64,000 bases of DNA from Oerskovia flava (GTDB lineage Bacteria; Actinomycetota; Actinomycetes; Actinomycetales; Cellulomonadaceae), in NCBI RefSeq assembly GCF_026163685.1, contig NZ_JAOXSR010000006.1:62001-126000 (forward strand), given 5' to 3'. Shown one piece after another: positions 8,590 through 18,722 of the stretch. Each line of letters opens with the position of its first letter. The first letter of the stretch is position 1. A model generated the notes under the pieces. The model ran no database searches, was not told where the DNA came from, and worked only from the letters and a program-made list of their open reading frames with translations. Both the position numbers and the translations under genes were made by a program.

Positions 8590-9189
8590 ATGGGCTCACT
8601 CACCCCAGGCTTCCACGGCCGGCCTCGCCCGCAGGGCGTCGCCCTCCCGCCGGGTCAGTACGTCACCGAGGACTTCCCGGTGCTGTCCGCGGGCCCCACC
8701 CCGCGCGTCGACACCGCGACCTGGCAGCTCGACGTCGTCACCGAGACCGGCGCGACGCACTCCTGGTCGTGGGCCGACCTCATGCGGCTCGACCAGGAGG
8801 AGCCGACGGTCGACCTGCACTGCGTCACCCGGTGGTCGAAGTTCGGCACCTCGTGGCGCGGGGTGTCCCTCGACACGCTGCTGGCCGACGTCGCGTCGGC
8901 GGCGGACTTCGCGCTCGTCGGGGCGTACGGCGGGTACACGACGAACCTCCCGCTGGCCGACCTGCTCGGCGGCAAGGCGTGGATCGTGCACACGTACGAC
9001 GGCGCGCCGCTCCATCCCGTGCACGGCGGCCCCGCGCGGCTCCTCGTCCCGCACCTGTACCTGTGGAAGTCCGCGAAGTGGGTGCGCTCGATCCGTCTGA
9101 TGGTGCAGGACTCCCCCGGGTTCTGGGAGCAGCTCGGCTACCACGACTACGGCGACCCGTGGCGCGAGCAGCGCTACCAGGGCGACTGA
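8590..9189 (+). CDS. Molybdopterin-dependent oxidoreductase (sulfite oxidase-like)
   Basis: A 199-residue oxidoreductase catalytic domain of the sulfite oxidase/MsrP (YedY) superfamily, without heme or dimerisation domain. The molybdenum-ligand cysteine is Cys78 in VDLHCVTRWS, and VHGGPARLLVPHLYLWKSAKWVR matches the cofactor-binding region. There is no signal peptide or Tat motif, so it is predicted cytosolic. It is the first of three close genes with a flavin reductase and a DUF6510 zinc-ribbon protein; electrons probably pass between the first two. The substrate is unknown. Confidence 0.88.
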   Translation: MGSLTPGFHGRPRPQGVALPPGQYVTEDFPVLSAGPTPRVDTATWQLDVVTETGATHSWSWADLMRLDQEEPTVDLHCVTRWSKFGTSWRGVSLDTLLADVASAADFALVGAYGGYTTNLPLADLLGGKAWIVHTYDGAPLHPVHGGPARLLVPHLYLWKSAKWVRSIRLMVQDSPGFWEQLGYHDYGDPWREQRYQGD

Positions 9190-9210
9190 GGGCGACCGGA
9201 AGGTGGCCAC

Positions 9211-10047
9211 ATGACGAGCACCTCCGCCCGCCTGGGCGGCCGCGTCGGGGTGCGCCCGGGCTGGCAGGTCGCGACCCTCGTCGACGCGTGGGCGGAGAGC
9301 CCGAGCGCCCGCACCCTCGTCCTGGACGTCCCCGGCTGGCCGGGCCACGCACCGGGCCAGCACGTGGACCTGCGCCTGACGGCGCCGGACGGCTACACCG
9401 CCGAGCGCAGCTACTCGATCGCGTCCGCCGCGTCGCCCGGCACCGCTTCCTCCGTCGGGCCCGAGACCGTGCCCGACGCCGGACCCACCCGTGTCGAGCT
9501 CACCGTCCAGCGCGTGCCGGGCGGGGAGGTCTCGACGTACCTCGCGGACGCGTTCGCCGTCGGCGACACGATCGAGGTCCGCGGCCCGGTGGGCGGCTGG
9601 TTCGTCTGGCACCCGACCGGCACGACCGGGCCCCTCGACCCGGCGCCCGTGCTGCTCCTGGCGGGGGGATCCGGCGTCGTGCCCCTGACCGCGATGATCC
9701 GGGCCCGCCGCGCCGCGGGCAGCCGGGTGCCGTTCCGGCTCCTGTACTCGGTGCGGCGGCCGGAGGACCGGCTGTACACGCGGGAGCTGGGCGTCCCGCA
9801 CCCCGGGGACGACGGCGTCGACGTGACCGTCCTGTACACGCGGTCCGCACCGCTCGACGCGCGTCGTGAACCGGGCCGGATGACGCCCGCCGACCTCGCG
9901 GCGTGGGGGTGGCCGGCCGAGCTGGGCCCGGCCTGCTTCGTGTGCGGGCCGACGGGCTTCGTCGAGGCGGCGGCGACGATGCTGCTGGCGCTCGGGCACG
10001 AGCCCGCACGGATCAAGACCGAGCGGTTCGGCCCGGCCGGGGACTGA
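9211..10047 (+). CDS. FAD-binding ferredoxin-NADP reductase-like oxidoreductase
   Basis: A 278-residue flavin reductase, likely the electron partner of the molybdoenzyme 21 bases upstream. The FAD motif RSYSIAS near residues 68-74 and the nucleotide-binding LLLAGGSGVVPLTAMIR near 150-166 are clear, as is the C-terminal CGPTGFVEAAA. No 2Fe-2S domain is present. AAGG lies before the ATG at 9211. Confidence 0.87.
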   Translation: MTSTSARLGGRVGVRPGWQVATLVDAWAESPSARTLVLDVPGWPGHAPGQHVDLRLTAPDGYTAERSYSIASAASPGTASSVGPETVPDAGPTRVELTVQRVPGGEVSTYLADAFAVGDTIEVRGPVGGWFVWHPTGTTGPLDPAPVLLLAGGSGVVPLTAMIRARRAAGSRVPFRLLYSVRRPEDRLYTRELGVPHPGDDGVDVTVLYTRSAPLDARREPGRMTPADLAAWGWPAELGPACFVCGPTGFVEAAATMLLALGHEPARIKTERFGPAGD

Positions 10048-10079
10048 GCCGACCACCGGGCCGGAGACTGGAGGGCATC

Positions 10080-10355
10080 ATGCAGGACACGACGGGTGCG
10101 CAGACGCACGAGGACGGCAACGCCCTCGCGGGACCGCTGAGCGCGGTGTTCGCCCACGACATGACGACCGCCGTCGGACGCTGCCTGAGCTGTGCCGCCG
10201 AGCGCCCGTTGGCGGAGGTGAGCGTGTGGTCGCACGGCCCCGGGCTCGTCGCGCGCTGCCCCGGGTGCGACGCGGTGCTGCTGCGCCTCGTGCGCACACC
10301 GCGCGGCTCGTGGCTCGACATGACCGGACTCAGCCGCGTCCTGCTGCCCGTCTGA
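10080..10355 (+). CDS. DUF6510 zinc-ribbon-like protein
   Basis: A 91-residue protein with two CxxC knuckles, CLSC and CPGC, that probably bind zinc. It matches the small DUF6510 proteins that accompany the molybdopterin oxidoreductase and flavin reductase pair in actinobacteria. The ATG at 10080 is preceded by GGAGGG. Role unknown; assembly or electron-transfer adaptor is a guess from context. Confidence 0.75.
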   Translation: MQDTTGAQTHEDGNALAGPLSAVFAHDMTTAVGRCLSCAAERPLAEVSVWSHGPGLVARCPGCDAVLLRLVRTPRGSWLDMTGLSRVLLPV

Positions 10356-10394
10356 CGCCCGCGCAGGCCCGGCGGATCAGCTCGTCCCGCCGGC

Positions 10395-10832
10395 TCACTC
10401 GTCGGGCACCGCCTCGTGGCCCGGGCGCCCGGCGGTCCGCCGCTCCTGCTTCATCCGCGCCTCGAACAGGTGCCGGACGCCGCCCGCGAGCTCGTCGCGG
10501 ACGGCCCGCTCGTGCTCGCGGAAGACCGACCAGTACCCGTCGTCGTACTCCTCGACCACCTGGAACGTCCACCGGCCGGCGAGCACGTTGCGGCCGACGA
10601 GGTCCGTCTCGAGCCGGTCGGCGAGCTCCGCGTGCCCGGCTGCTCGTAGCTGGTCGACGGCGTCCCCGAGCTCCAGGTCCGCCTTGCCGGTGAGCTGGTG
10701 GAACGCGTAGAGGTGCCCGCGAGCGCGCTCGACGGACTCGAGAGCCGCGCTGAGCGCGCCCAGGGCGTCGACGGTCGCGGTCGAGACGTCGTCAGGTGTG
10801 CGGTGCGCGGGGTCCGGGAGGTCTCCGTCCAT
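10395..10832 (-). CDS. Conserved actinobacterial protein of unknown function
   Basis: A 145-residue soluble, mostly helical protein. A central block (ERARGHLYAFHQLTGKADLEL, then VGRNVLAGRWTFQVVEEYDD) looks strongly conserved in actinobacteria as far as I recall, but no function is known to me. TACGGT lies 6 bases upstream of the ATG at 10832, which fits a leaderless transcript. No operon partner is evident. Confidence 0.7.
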   Translation of the reverse strand: MDGDLPDPAHRTPDDVSTATVDALGALSAALESVERARGHLYAFHQLTGKADLELGDAVDQLRAAGHAELADRLETDLVGRNVLAGRWTFQVVEEYDDGYWSVFREHERAVRDELAGGVRHLFEARMKQERRTAGRPGHEAVPDE

Positions 10833-10871
10833 TCCCCGACCGTAGGCGCCGACGCGCCGCCTCGCAGGGGC

Positions 10872-11414
10872 TCAGTGCTCGAACCGCCAGCGCATGGCGA
10901 CGTACTGGTCCCCGCGACCGAACCCGAAGACCGTGACCGGCCGCACGCCGAACACCAGCGCCCGGCCGCCCGCCTCGTTCCAGAACGCGCCGTCGCGCAC
11001 GTCGAAGTGCCAGCCGTACTTGCAGCGCCACCGCTCGGCCAGCCGGCGCAGCGCGACGTCGTCGGTCACCGTCCGCGCGGTGCCCTCCACGACGACGTCG
11101 AGCCCCTCGTCCAGGAGGTTCGTCCCGGTGGTGAGCACCACCTGCGGGTTGGCCTCGAGGTTGCGGGCCTTGCGCTCGGCGTCGCCCGTGCAGAAGTAGA
11201 GCGTGCCGTCCGCCGCGACCGTCATCAACGGGGTCACGTGCGGTCGACCGTCCGGCCGCACGGTCGACAGCCAGGAGATCTCCGCGGTCTCCAGCACCCG
11301 GCGGGCCTGCTCCCAGCCGAGGGGCGCCGCCCCGGGCGAGCTGAACTCCGTGAGCACGGTGTCGACGGGCTCGTCCCCGGCGGCGCCCGCCCTCTCGTCC
11401 GTGGTCGTCGTCAT
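10872..11414 (-). CDS. Pyridoxamine 5'-phosphate oxidase-like split-barrel protein
   Basis: A flavin/F420-binding split beta-barrel protein of 180 residues. Motifs WLSTVRPDGRPHVTPLMTVAADGTLYFCTG and the C-terminal GDQYVAMRWRF fit the PNPOx-like family that uses FMN or F420. I chose the ATG at 11414 because GGGAGAGG precedes it; an in-frame ATG at 11447 would add 11 residues without a ribosome site. Substrate unknown. Confidence 0.83.
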   Translation of the reverse strand: MTTTTDERAGAAGDEPVDTVLTEFSSPGAAPLGWEQARRVLETAEISWLSTVRPDGRPHVTPLMTVAADGTLYFCTGDAERKARNLEANPQVVLTTGTNLLDEGLDVVVEGTARTVTDDVALRRLAERWRCKYGWHFDVRDGAFWNEAGGRALVFGVRPVTVFGFGRGDQYVAMRWRFEH

Positions 11415-11555
11415 GTCGGCCTCTCCCTCGTCGTCCGTCCGTCTCATCCGTCTCGTCGTCCGGCAGACCGGTCCCGGACCATGAACTCATCGCCCGCGTG
11501 CGAGCCGTTCCTCGCGTGCGAGAGTGAGAGGACCCTCGACGACCGGACGGAGCCC

Positions 11556-12659
11556 ATGCCCCCCTCTCCCGCTGACGCCCCCGAGAACGCGGCCCCCGAG
11601 CGATCGCAGTCCCAGCGCCCGCACCGGGCGGCGAGGATCGAGGACCGGGTGCGCGCCGTCGTCTCCCGCGTGCTGCGCGCTCGCGGGTGGACACCGCGCG
11701 TCGACCCGTTCACGGGCTACGGCACGACCCGGCACGTACGGGTGCTCGCCCGGGTGCTGCTGACCAGCCCGGACCACGACCCCGCGCGGGCCCTCGACCG
11801 CCGCGGCTGGCGCACCTTCCTGTCGGCACCCGCGCCGGGCGAGACGGTGCGTGTGCAAGTCGGGGAGACGGTGGTGGACGCCGTGAGCGACCGCGGCGGC
11901 TACCTCGACACGACGGTCGAGACGGACCTCGAGGCCGGGTGGCACGAGGCGACGCTGCGGCCGTCGACGGGCACCACGGTCGCGGCGCCGATCCTCGTCG
12001 TCGGCGAGGGCCGACGGCTCGGGGTCGTCTCGGACATCGACGACACGGTCATGGTCACGACGGTGCCCCGGCTGTTCCTCGCGGCGTGGAACACGTTCGT
12101 GCGCCACACGAGCGCACGGGTCGCGGTGCCGGGCATGGCGGTGCTCTACCGCGCGATCGCTGACGCCCACCCAGGCACGCCGTTCGTCTACCTGTCGACG
12201 GGCGCGTGGAACACGTCGGCGAACCTGCAGAGGTTCCTCGAGCGCACCGGCCTCCCGCCGGGGCCGCTCCTGCTCACCGACTGGGGCCCGAGCAACAGCG
12301 GCTGGTTCCGTAGCGGTCCCGAGCACAAGCGCACCTCCCTGGACCGGCTGTTCCGCGAGCTGCCCGAGGTCGACTGGCTCCTCATCGGCGACGACGGGCA
12401 ACGGGACCCGGAGATCTACGCCCGGTCGGCTCGCCGGGACACGGACCGCGTGGTCGCGGTCGCGATCCGCGAGCTGACCCCCGCACAGCAGGTGCTCGCG
12501 CACGGGACGCCGACGCCCGGCGTGCCCGGCGCGGAGCTCGGAGGTGAACCCCTGCCCGTCCCCGTGGCCGCCGGGCCCGACGGCGTCGCCCTCGCGCGCT
12601 CCCTGCGGGACGTGCTGCGCGAGGGCGACACCCGCACCGGTCAGCCGGCGCCCGGGTAG
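11556..12659 (+). CDS. App1-type phosphatidate phosphatase (DUF2183) protein
   Basis: A 367-residue protein with the App1p catalytic domain, a HAD-like phosphatase first defined in yeast. The DxDxT motif appears as VVSDIDDTVMVT near residue 160, followed by FVYLSTGAWNTSANLQRFLE and LIGDDGQRDPEIY, the later HAD motifs. Lipid phosphate hydrolysis is inferred from the family. The start is uncertain: ATG 11556 has a close GGAG, and ATG 11481 is an alternative adding 25 residues. The 3' end overlaps the convergent ThuA gene by 19 bases. Confidence 0.82.
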   Translation: MPPSPADAPENAAPERSQSQRPHRAARIEDRVRAVVSRVLRARGWTPRVDPFTGYGTTRHVRVLARVLLTSPDHDPARALDRRGWRTFLSAPAPGETVRVQVGETVVDAVSDRGGYLDTTVETDLEAGWHEATLRPSTGTTVAAPILVVGEGRRLGVVSDIDDTVMVTTVPRLFLAAWNTFVRHTSARVAVPGMAVLYRAIADAHPGTPFVYLSTGAWNTSANLQRFLERTGLPPGPLLLTDWGPSNSGWFRSGPEHKRTSLDRLFRELPEVDWLLIGDDGQRDPEIYARSARRDTDRVVAVAIRELTPAQQVLAHGTPTPGVPGAELGGEPLPVPVAAGPDGVALARSLRDVLREGDTRTGQPAPG

Positions 12660-14140
12660 GCCACCGTGGCCGCGCTGACGACCTCCTCACCGTCCCGCTC
12701 ACCGGTCACGGTCACGGTCACCTCGCCCGCAGGCACCGGCGACGTGCGCGTCGAGAACGACTGGTAGGCGTTCGCGCCCGGCCGGACGTCCGTGAACGTC
12801 CGCGCGCCGTACGGCGTCGCGACGGTCACGTCGACCGGCGACGCCTCCTCGTTGACGACGCGCACCGCGAGGTATGAGCGCCCGGCGATCGACCGCACGT
12901 GCGCCTCCGCGGAGAACGCGAGGTCGACGGTGCCGCCGTCGTCGACGAGCGCGCCCTGCCAGTCCGTGAGGTCGTCGAGCTTCGCCCCGAGCAGCGCGCG
13001 GTCGCCCACCGCTGAGGACAGGTAGTCCACGAGGGCGCGGGCGCCACCGAGGATCTGGACCGCCGTCGCGGGGTCGCCCGCGTCCGCGGCGGCCTGTGCG
13101 CTGTCGAGCAGGGACGAGATCGCGCCGGCGATCGCTGCGTCACCCATGGCGGACGTGTCGAGATCGGCCAGCACGCCGTCCACCTCGGAGAACGTCACGC
13201 AGTTTCCGCCGCCCTCGACCACGCCGGCGGTCCACTCGATGCCGGCGAGGACGTGCTGACGGAACAGCGGGTCGGCCCACGAGGCGTCCGTGTGGCCCGC
13301 GCCCTCGTACCAGGAGCGCCCGCCCTCGAAGTTGTGGCACCACGCGATGGGGTGGTCCTCCCCCATCGCATTGTTCCCCGGGTTGTAGGTCGACTCGTCG
13401 AGCGTGAGCAGCACGTGCACGTCGGCGCGGGGGTTGGTCGTGTAGTTGTACCACTCGTCGAAGCGTTCCCAGGCGGTCGGGAGGAACTCGGTCGACGGGT
13501 GCGCGGGGCTCTCGACGCGCATCGTGGCCGTCTGCTGCTGCGGGTGGCTCACGAACCGTGCACCGCCGCCGGTCAGCTGGCTGTACCAGGGCACGGTGTG
13601 CATCGTGTCGGTCGCCGCGTGGATCCCGACGAAGCCGCCACCGCCACGGATGTAGCCCTGGAAAGCGGCCAGCTCGTCGTCGTCGAGCAGGCGCGGCGTC
13701 GCCGGGTTGAGCGAGTTCGTGTTGTCCACCGGCGACACGAAGAGGATCGCGGCGTACTGCGACAGGTCCTCCGCGCTCGTGAACGGGGTGGTGTCCATCG
13801 TCAGGTCCGGCTGGCCGGGAGACCCCGGGCCCCACCACCCCGCCGAGCTGTTCGGCGGGTCCCACACGTCGACGGTGAAGCCGTTCTCCGCGCCCATCTC
13901 GATGACGGCCAACGTCGTGTCGTCGATGTGGGAGTGCCGGAACCCGAGCGTCTTGCCCACGACGAGGACGCGGTAGTCCTCGGCCGCGGCGGTGACGGTC
14001 GTCGGCAGGGCGGTCACGGACGCCGGTACGGCAGGTTCTGCGCTCGCCGCCGGCCCGACGAGGGCGACGGAGGCGGCGACGAACGGGACGGCCGCGACAG
14101 CAGCTGTCCGCCGAATGATCTTTCCGCTGAACAAATCCAT
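12641..14140 (-). CDS. Secreted ThuA-domain protein with shared C-terminal domain
   Basis: A 499-residue exported protein. Residues 1-34 are a signal peptide (basic start, hydrophobic core, cleavage near AASA). The ThuA class-I glutamine-amidotransferase-like domain spans about 55-285, with GFRHSHIDDT and GGFVGIHAATDT; ThuA folds are linked to keto-sugar and trehalose catabolism. A helical segment near 320-400 follows, then a domain from about 405 that is also found at the end of the 1107-residue protein at 40799-44122. The ATG at 14140 has AGGAAGAG at proper spacing. The substrate is probably an extracellular glycan or keto-sugar, by inference. Confidence 0.85.
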   Translation of the reverse strand: MDLFSGKIIRRTAAVAAVPFVAASVALVGPAASAEPAVPASVTALPTTVTAAAEDYRVLVVGKTLGFRHSHIDDTTLAVIEMGAENGFTVDVWDPPNSSAGWWGPGSPGQPDLTMDTTPFTSAEDLSQYAAILFVSPVDNTNSLNPATPRLLDDDELAAFQGYIRGGGGFVGIHAATDTMHTVPWYSQLTGGGARFVSHPQQQTATMRVESPAHPSTEFLPTAWERFDEWYNYTTNPRADVHVLLTLDESTYNPGNNAMGEDHPIAWCHNFEGGRSWYEGAGHTDASWADPLFRQHVLAGIEWTAGVVEGGGNCVTFSEVDGVLADLDTSAMGDAAIAGAISSLLDSAQAAADAGDPATAVQILGGARALVDYLSSAVGDRALLGAKLDDLTDWQGALVDDGGTVDLAFSAEAHVRSIAGRSYLAVRVVNEEASPVDVTVATPYGARTFTDVRPGANAYQSFSTRTSPVPAGEVTVTVTGERDGEEVVSAATVAYPGAG

Positions 14141-14253
14141 GTGCATCTCTTCCTGGTCGACTCGTCCTCGAGAACCGGAGCCGGGAGACGTCCCGGCGGC
14201 AGGCACCGCCCACGCGCGCACGACCCCGTGCAGGCGCGAAGCAGTCGCCTCCG

Positions 14254-14282
14254 AGTTTTCGCGACACCCAGGTCAAAGTCAA
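14254..14282 (-). promoter_or_regulatory. Predicted promoter of the ThuA gene
   Basis: On the minus strand TTGACT (14277-14282) is followed after exactly 17 bases by AAAACT (14254-14259). A second overlapping TTGACC lies 6 bases inside. Initiation near 14247 would give a leader of about 107 bases. Confidence 0.45.
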
Positions 14283-14345
14283 GGAACTGTCGGCGAAAGC
14301 CGCGCCCGGCGCGCCTTTCGCGAGAGGTCTCGCGGACGGGCTACG

Positions 14346-14990
14346 TCAGACCGCGAGCTCCTGGCCGCTGAGCCGGTGGATCGAGGCCATGACCTCGTCC
14401 GTGAGCTCCCGGCGCGCCTGGGCGGGCCTGGCGCCGGAGGTGATCTGGCGTGCGGGGTCGATCGGCGTCCCGAAGTGGACGGTCACCCGGTGGATGCGCG
14501 GCAGGCGCGCCCCGACCGGCTGCACCTTGTCGGTGCCGCAGACCGCGACCGGCACCACCGGTGCGTGGCCGGCGAGCGCGAGCCAGGCGACGCCCGTGCG
14601 GCCCTTGTGCAGCCGGCCGTCGCGCGAGCGCGTCCCCTCGGGGTAGATGCCGAAGGCCCCGCCCCGCTGCAGCACGTCGAGCGCGTCCTCCAGGGACCGC
14701 TGCCCCGCGCGCGGGTCGTCGCGCTCGACCGGGATGTGGCCGAGGGTCGTGAAGAACCACCGCGAGACGCGACCGCGCAGCCCCGTACCGGTGAAGTACT
14801 CGGCCTTGGCGAGGAACGTCACGTGCCGCGGGGAGACGATCGGGATGAGCAGCGAGTCGATGAACGACAGGTGGTTGCTCGCCAGGATGACGGGTCCGCG
14901 CCGCGGGATGTTGTTCAGCCCGGTCACCCGTGGCCGCAGCAGTGCGAACGCCAGGAGCGACAGGATGAGCTTCAGCACCCGGTAGGTCAT
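14346..14990 (-). CDS. plsC: 1-acyl-sn-glycerol-3-phosphate acyltransferase
   Basis: Membrane-associated enzyme that acylates lysophosphatidate in phospholipid synthesis. The 214-residue protein has the catalytic NHxxFxD as NHLSFID near residues 39-45 and the glycerophosphate-binding PEGTRSRDG near 122-130, plus an N-terminal hydrophobic helix. I chose the ATG at 14990; upstream in-frame sequence has no family similarity. It is one of several such paralogues expected in an actinomycete. Confidence 0.9.
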   Translation of the reverse strand: MTYRVLKLILSLLAFALLRPRVTGLNNIPRRGPVILASNHLSFIDSLLIPIVSPRHVTFLAKAEYFTGTGLRGRVSRWFFTTLGHIPVERDDPRAGQRSLEDALDVLQRGGAFGIYPEGTRSRDGRLHKGRTGVAWLALAGHAPVVPVAVCGTDKVQPVGARLPRIHRVTVHFGTPIDPARQITSGARPAQARRELTDEVMASIHRLSGQELAV

Positions 14991-15060
14991 CCGTCCATTG
15001 TGCACGCTGCGCCCTGCACGTCCGTGCAGCGGGAGGCCCCCGCGACGCTCCGCGGACCCG

Positions 15061-16416
15061 TCAGCCGGCCACCAGCCGCCGCGCCGCCGCCGAGTGCTCC
15101 GCGACGAGGGCACCGAGGTCGAGGCCCGGGACCTGCCCGTCCACCACACGCCACCGGCCGCCGACCATCACCCGGTCTGCGCGGTCCGCACCGCACAGCA
15201 GCAGCGCCGCGACGGGGTCGTGCGCCCCGGAGAACCGCAGCTCGTCCAGGCGGAACATCGCCAGGTCCGCCTGCGCGCCGACCGCGATCCGGCCGATGTC
15301 GTCGCGCCCGAGCGCCCGCGCCCCACCACGCGTCGCCCAACCGAGCGCACGCCGCACACCGAGACCCGCCCCGTACTTCAGCCGCTGCAGGTAGAGCGCC
15401 TGCCGGGCCTCGAGGATCATCGTCGAGGCGTCGTTCGACGCCGATCCGTCCACACCCAGCCCGACGGGCGCGCCCGCGTCCTCGAGCTCCACCGCCCGCG
15501 CGATCCCGGACGCGAGCCGCATGTTCGACGTCGGGCAGTGCGCGACGCCGGTCCCCGCCGCCCCGAGGCGGCGCACCTCGTCGTCGTCCAGGTGGATGGC
15601 GTGGCCCAGCCACGTGCGGTCGGTCAGCCACCCCACGGACTCGAGGTAGTCGACCGTCCGCATCCCGAAGCGCTCACGGCAGAAGTCCTCCTCGTCGATC
15701 GTCTCGGCGAGGTGGGTGTGCAGGCGCACGTCGAGCTCGGCCGCGAGCGCCGCGCTCTCGCGCATCGCGTCGGTCGTCACGGAGAACGGTGAGCACGGGG
15801 CGAGCGCGACCTGCACCTGGGCGCCCGCACCGCGCTCGTGGTGCGCATCGACGAGCCGCCGGCTGTCCTCGAGGATCACGTCGAGGCTCTGCACGACGGA
15901 CTGGGGCGGCAGGCCGCCGTCGTCCTGGCCCAGGGTCATCGACCCACGGGTGAGCATCGCGCGCATCCCCAGGCGCCGCACGACGTCGACCTGGATGTCG
16001 ATCGCGTCGTCGAGCCCTGCGGGGAAGACGTAGTGGTGGTCGGCGGCGGTCGTGCAGCCCGAGAGCAGGAGCTCGGCGAGCGCGACCGTCGTGGCGAGCT
16101 CGTGGTCGCGCGGCGTCAGGCGGGCCCAGACCGGGTAGAGGTTCTGCAGCCAGGGGAAGAGCTCGGCGTCGGCGACCGGCCCCCAGGCGCGCGTGAGGGT
16201 CTGGTAGAAGTGGTGGTGCGTGTTGACCAGGCCGGGCGTCACGACGTGCTGGGACGCGTCGAACGTCTCGTCGACCGGGGTCGCGGGGGCGCCGCCAGCG
16301 GGGACGAGCTCGGCGATGGCACCGTCGGCGACGACGATCCCGCGGCGCGCGTCGGCGGCGGGGACGTCGTCGGCGGTGAAGAGGTCGAGCGGGTCGCGGA
16401 TCCAGAGGCGGGTCAT
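15061..16416 (-). CDS. Amidohydrolase, probable 8-oxoguanine deaminase
   Basis: A 451-residue metal-dependent deaminase of the TrzN/AtzB/8-oxoguanine deaminase group. The metal motif is VNTHHHFYQTLTRAWG near 65-80; later ligands appear in RLHTHLAET and in LGVDGSASND. This group turns 8-oxoguanine to urate, and the sequence matches closely the proteins so annotated, but substrate assignment is by resemblance. It lies 7 bases after the TetR gene and is probably cotranscribed with it. Confidence 0.85.
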   Translation of the reverse strand: MTRLWIRDPLDLFTADDVPAADARRGIVVADGAIAELVPAGGAPATPVDETFDASQHVVTPGLVNTHHHFYQTLTRAWGPVADAELFPWLQNLYPVWARLTPRDHELATTVALAELLLSGCTTAADHHYVFPAGLDDAIDIQVDVVRRLGMRAMLTRGSMTLGQDDGGLPPQSVVQSLDVILEDSRRLVDAHHERGAGAQVQVALAPCSPFSVTTDAMRESAALAAELDVRLHTHLAETIDEEDFCRERFGMRTVDYLESVGWLTDRTWLGHAIHLDDDEVRRLGAAGTGVAHCPTSNMRLASGIARAVELEDAGAPVGLGVDGSASNDASTMILEARQALYLQRLKYGAGLGVRRALGWATRGGARALGRDDIGRIAVGAQADLAMFRLDELRFSGAHDPVAALLLCGADRADRVMVGGRWRVVDGQVPGLDLGALVAEHSAAARRLVAG

Positions 16417-16423
16417 GGCCGCC

Positions 16424-16990
16424 TCAGCCGGCGGCCGGCTCGGCGGCGAGCAGGACCTCTGCGGCACGGCGCGCCTGGCGGGCGGCATCGGCGTCGCGCA
16501 TGATCGCGGCGGTGGTCTGCGCCCCCTCGGCCAGCAGCACGACCTGCAGCGCGACGGCGTCGGGCAGGCCCGCCTCCCGGACCAGCCGGAGCACGTGGCG
16601 CCGGAAGGCGTCCTTGTGCTCGAACACGGCGTCCGCGATGCGGGGGGACGTCGCGCCGAGCTCACCGAACGAGTTGATGAAGGCGCACCCGCGGAAGCCG
16701 TCCTCGCGGAACCACGCGTCGAGGAAGTCGAAGACGGCGAGGATCCGGTCCCGCGGGTCCGACGCCGCGGCGGCGGCACGCTCGACCCCGTCCGTCCACT
16801 CCCGCGTGCGGCCCGCGAGGACCGCGACGACGAGGTCCTCCTTGGACGGGAAGAGCGCGTAGATGCGCTTGAGCGAGATCCCGGCCTCGGCCCGTACCGC
16901 GTCCATGCCGACCGCCTGGATCCCTCGGGCGTAGAAGAGTCGGTCCGCGGCGGTTACCACGGCCTCACGTGCGCCCGCGTCGTCGAGCAT
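16424..16990 (-). CDS. TetR/AcrR family regulator
   Basis: A 188-residue repressor-type regulator. The HTH is at about 10-52 (GIQAVGMDAVRAEAGISLKRIYALFPSKEDL). It is divergent from the alpha/beta hydrolase gene, and two perfect inverted repeats in the shared intergenic region are its likely operators, so it probably controls both the hydrolase and its own operon with the deaminase. A signal ligand is not identifiable. Confidence 0.9.
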   Translation of the reverse strand: MLDDAGAREAVVTAADRLFYARGIQAVGMDAVRAEAGISLKRIYALFPSKEDLVVAVLAGRTREWTDGVERAAAAASDPRDRILAVFDFLDAWFREDGFRGCAFINSFGELGATSPRIADAVFEHKDAFRRHVLRLVREAGLPDAVALQVVLLAEGAQTTAAIMRDADAARQARRAAEVLLAAEPAAG

Positions 16991-17023
16991 CGTTCACCTC
17001 TCGTCCATCGCTTCCACTTGCCA

Positions 17024-17041
17024 AGAGAACCAACGTTCTCT
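17024..17041. promoter_or_regulatory. TetR operator 1
   Basis: Perfect inverted repeat AGAGAAC-CAAC-GTTCTCT (7-base arms, 4-base spacer). It sits between TTGCCA (17019-17024) and TACTGT (17041-17046), a possible -35/-10 pair for the hydrolase gene with 16-base spacing, so binding would block transcription. Confidence 0.75.
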
Positions 17042-17048
17042 ACTGTAG

Positions 17049-17945
<897 letters not shown>

Positions 17946-17998
17946 GCCCCTCCGTGCCAGGGTGACGAGGGGTGGTCGGCGCGGGCGCTCCGCGGGCG

Positions 17999-18637
17999 TC
18001 AGACGATCTTCGGGAACGTCAGGAGGAGCCCGATGCCTGCGACCAGGAGCGCGGTACCCGCGCCGACCATCCCCCACGACGCCCGCTCCGAGCGGAACCG
18101 CCCGGCGAACGCACCGAAGAACAGCACGAGCGCGAAGAGCACGGTGACGAGCGTGTAGTCGTCGCCGCGCTGGTTGTTCACCAGGGCCTGCGCGAAGTAG
18201 GCGTCGGCCCGCGCGTCCGCCTCGGCCGCCTCGACCTCCCCTGGCGGGACGTAGGAGTCGAGAGCGAACGGGCTCGGTGCGGCGTCGGGGTTCTGCAGCG
18301 GGCGCGACGCGAGCCACTCGTCGAACGCGGGCTCGAAGTGCGGCGTGAACCTGTCCCGCGCGAAGTCCTCGAGCTCGGCGTTCCCGTCGGCGACTCCCTC
18401 GAGGTACAGGCTGAACACCTGGAGGTCGATCGCGCGGGCGGCGAGGGCCTTGGTCGACTCGGTCGACGCCTCGATGCGCTGGGTCGACGCGCGCGAGAAG
18501 GCGATGGACATCTCGCCGCCCCACTTGCTGGACTCGAACCCGCTCCACGCCGTCAGCACCGCTGTCACGGACAGCAGCACCACCGTGACGGTCTCGCGCA
18601 ACGACCGTCTGCCCCGCCCCGCGCTCTCGTCGGCCAC
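17999..18637 (-). CDS. Conserved membrane protein of unknown function
   Basis: A 212-residue protein with one N-terminal membrane helix (about 15-32), a long helical soluble part (35-140) rich in Ala/Glu, and two C-terminal helices (about 155-172 and 183-207). This helix-coil-two-helix plan is seen in small bacterial membrane proteins without known role. The GTG start has TAGCGT 6 bases upstream, again the leaderless pattern. Confidence 0.7.
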   Translation of the reverse strand: MADESAGRGRRSLRETVTVVLLSVTAVLTAWSGFESSKWGGEMSIAFSRASTQRIEASTESTKALAARAIDLQVFSLYLEGVADGNAELEDFARDRFTPHFEPAFDEWLASRPLQNPDAAPSPFALDSYVPPGEVEAAEADARADAYFAQALVNNQRGDDYTLVTVLFALVLFFGAFAGRFRSERASWGMVGAGTALLVAGIGLLLTFPKIV

Positions 18638-18722
18638 GGCAGCACGCTAGCCCCCTCGGCAGGATGCCGCGCGGCGAGCCGATCCGACGCCTGCGCAGGG
18701 CGGGCGACGACCCGCCGGTCGC

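Noticed and set aside
15014-15029. CTGCAC/GTGCAG hairpin between the deaminase and acyltransferase genes
   Set aside because: Six pairs with no T-run in DNA of this GC content is expected by chance; not called a terminator.
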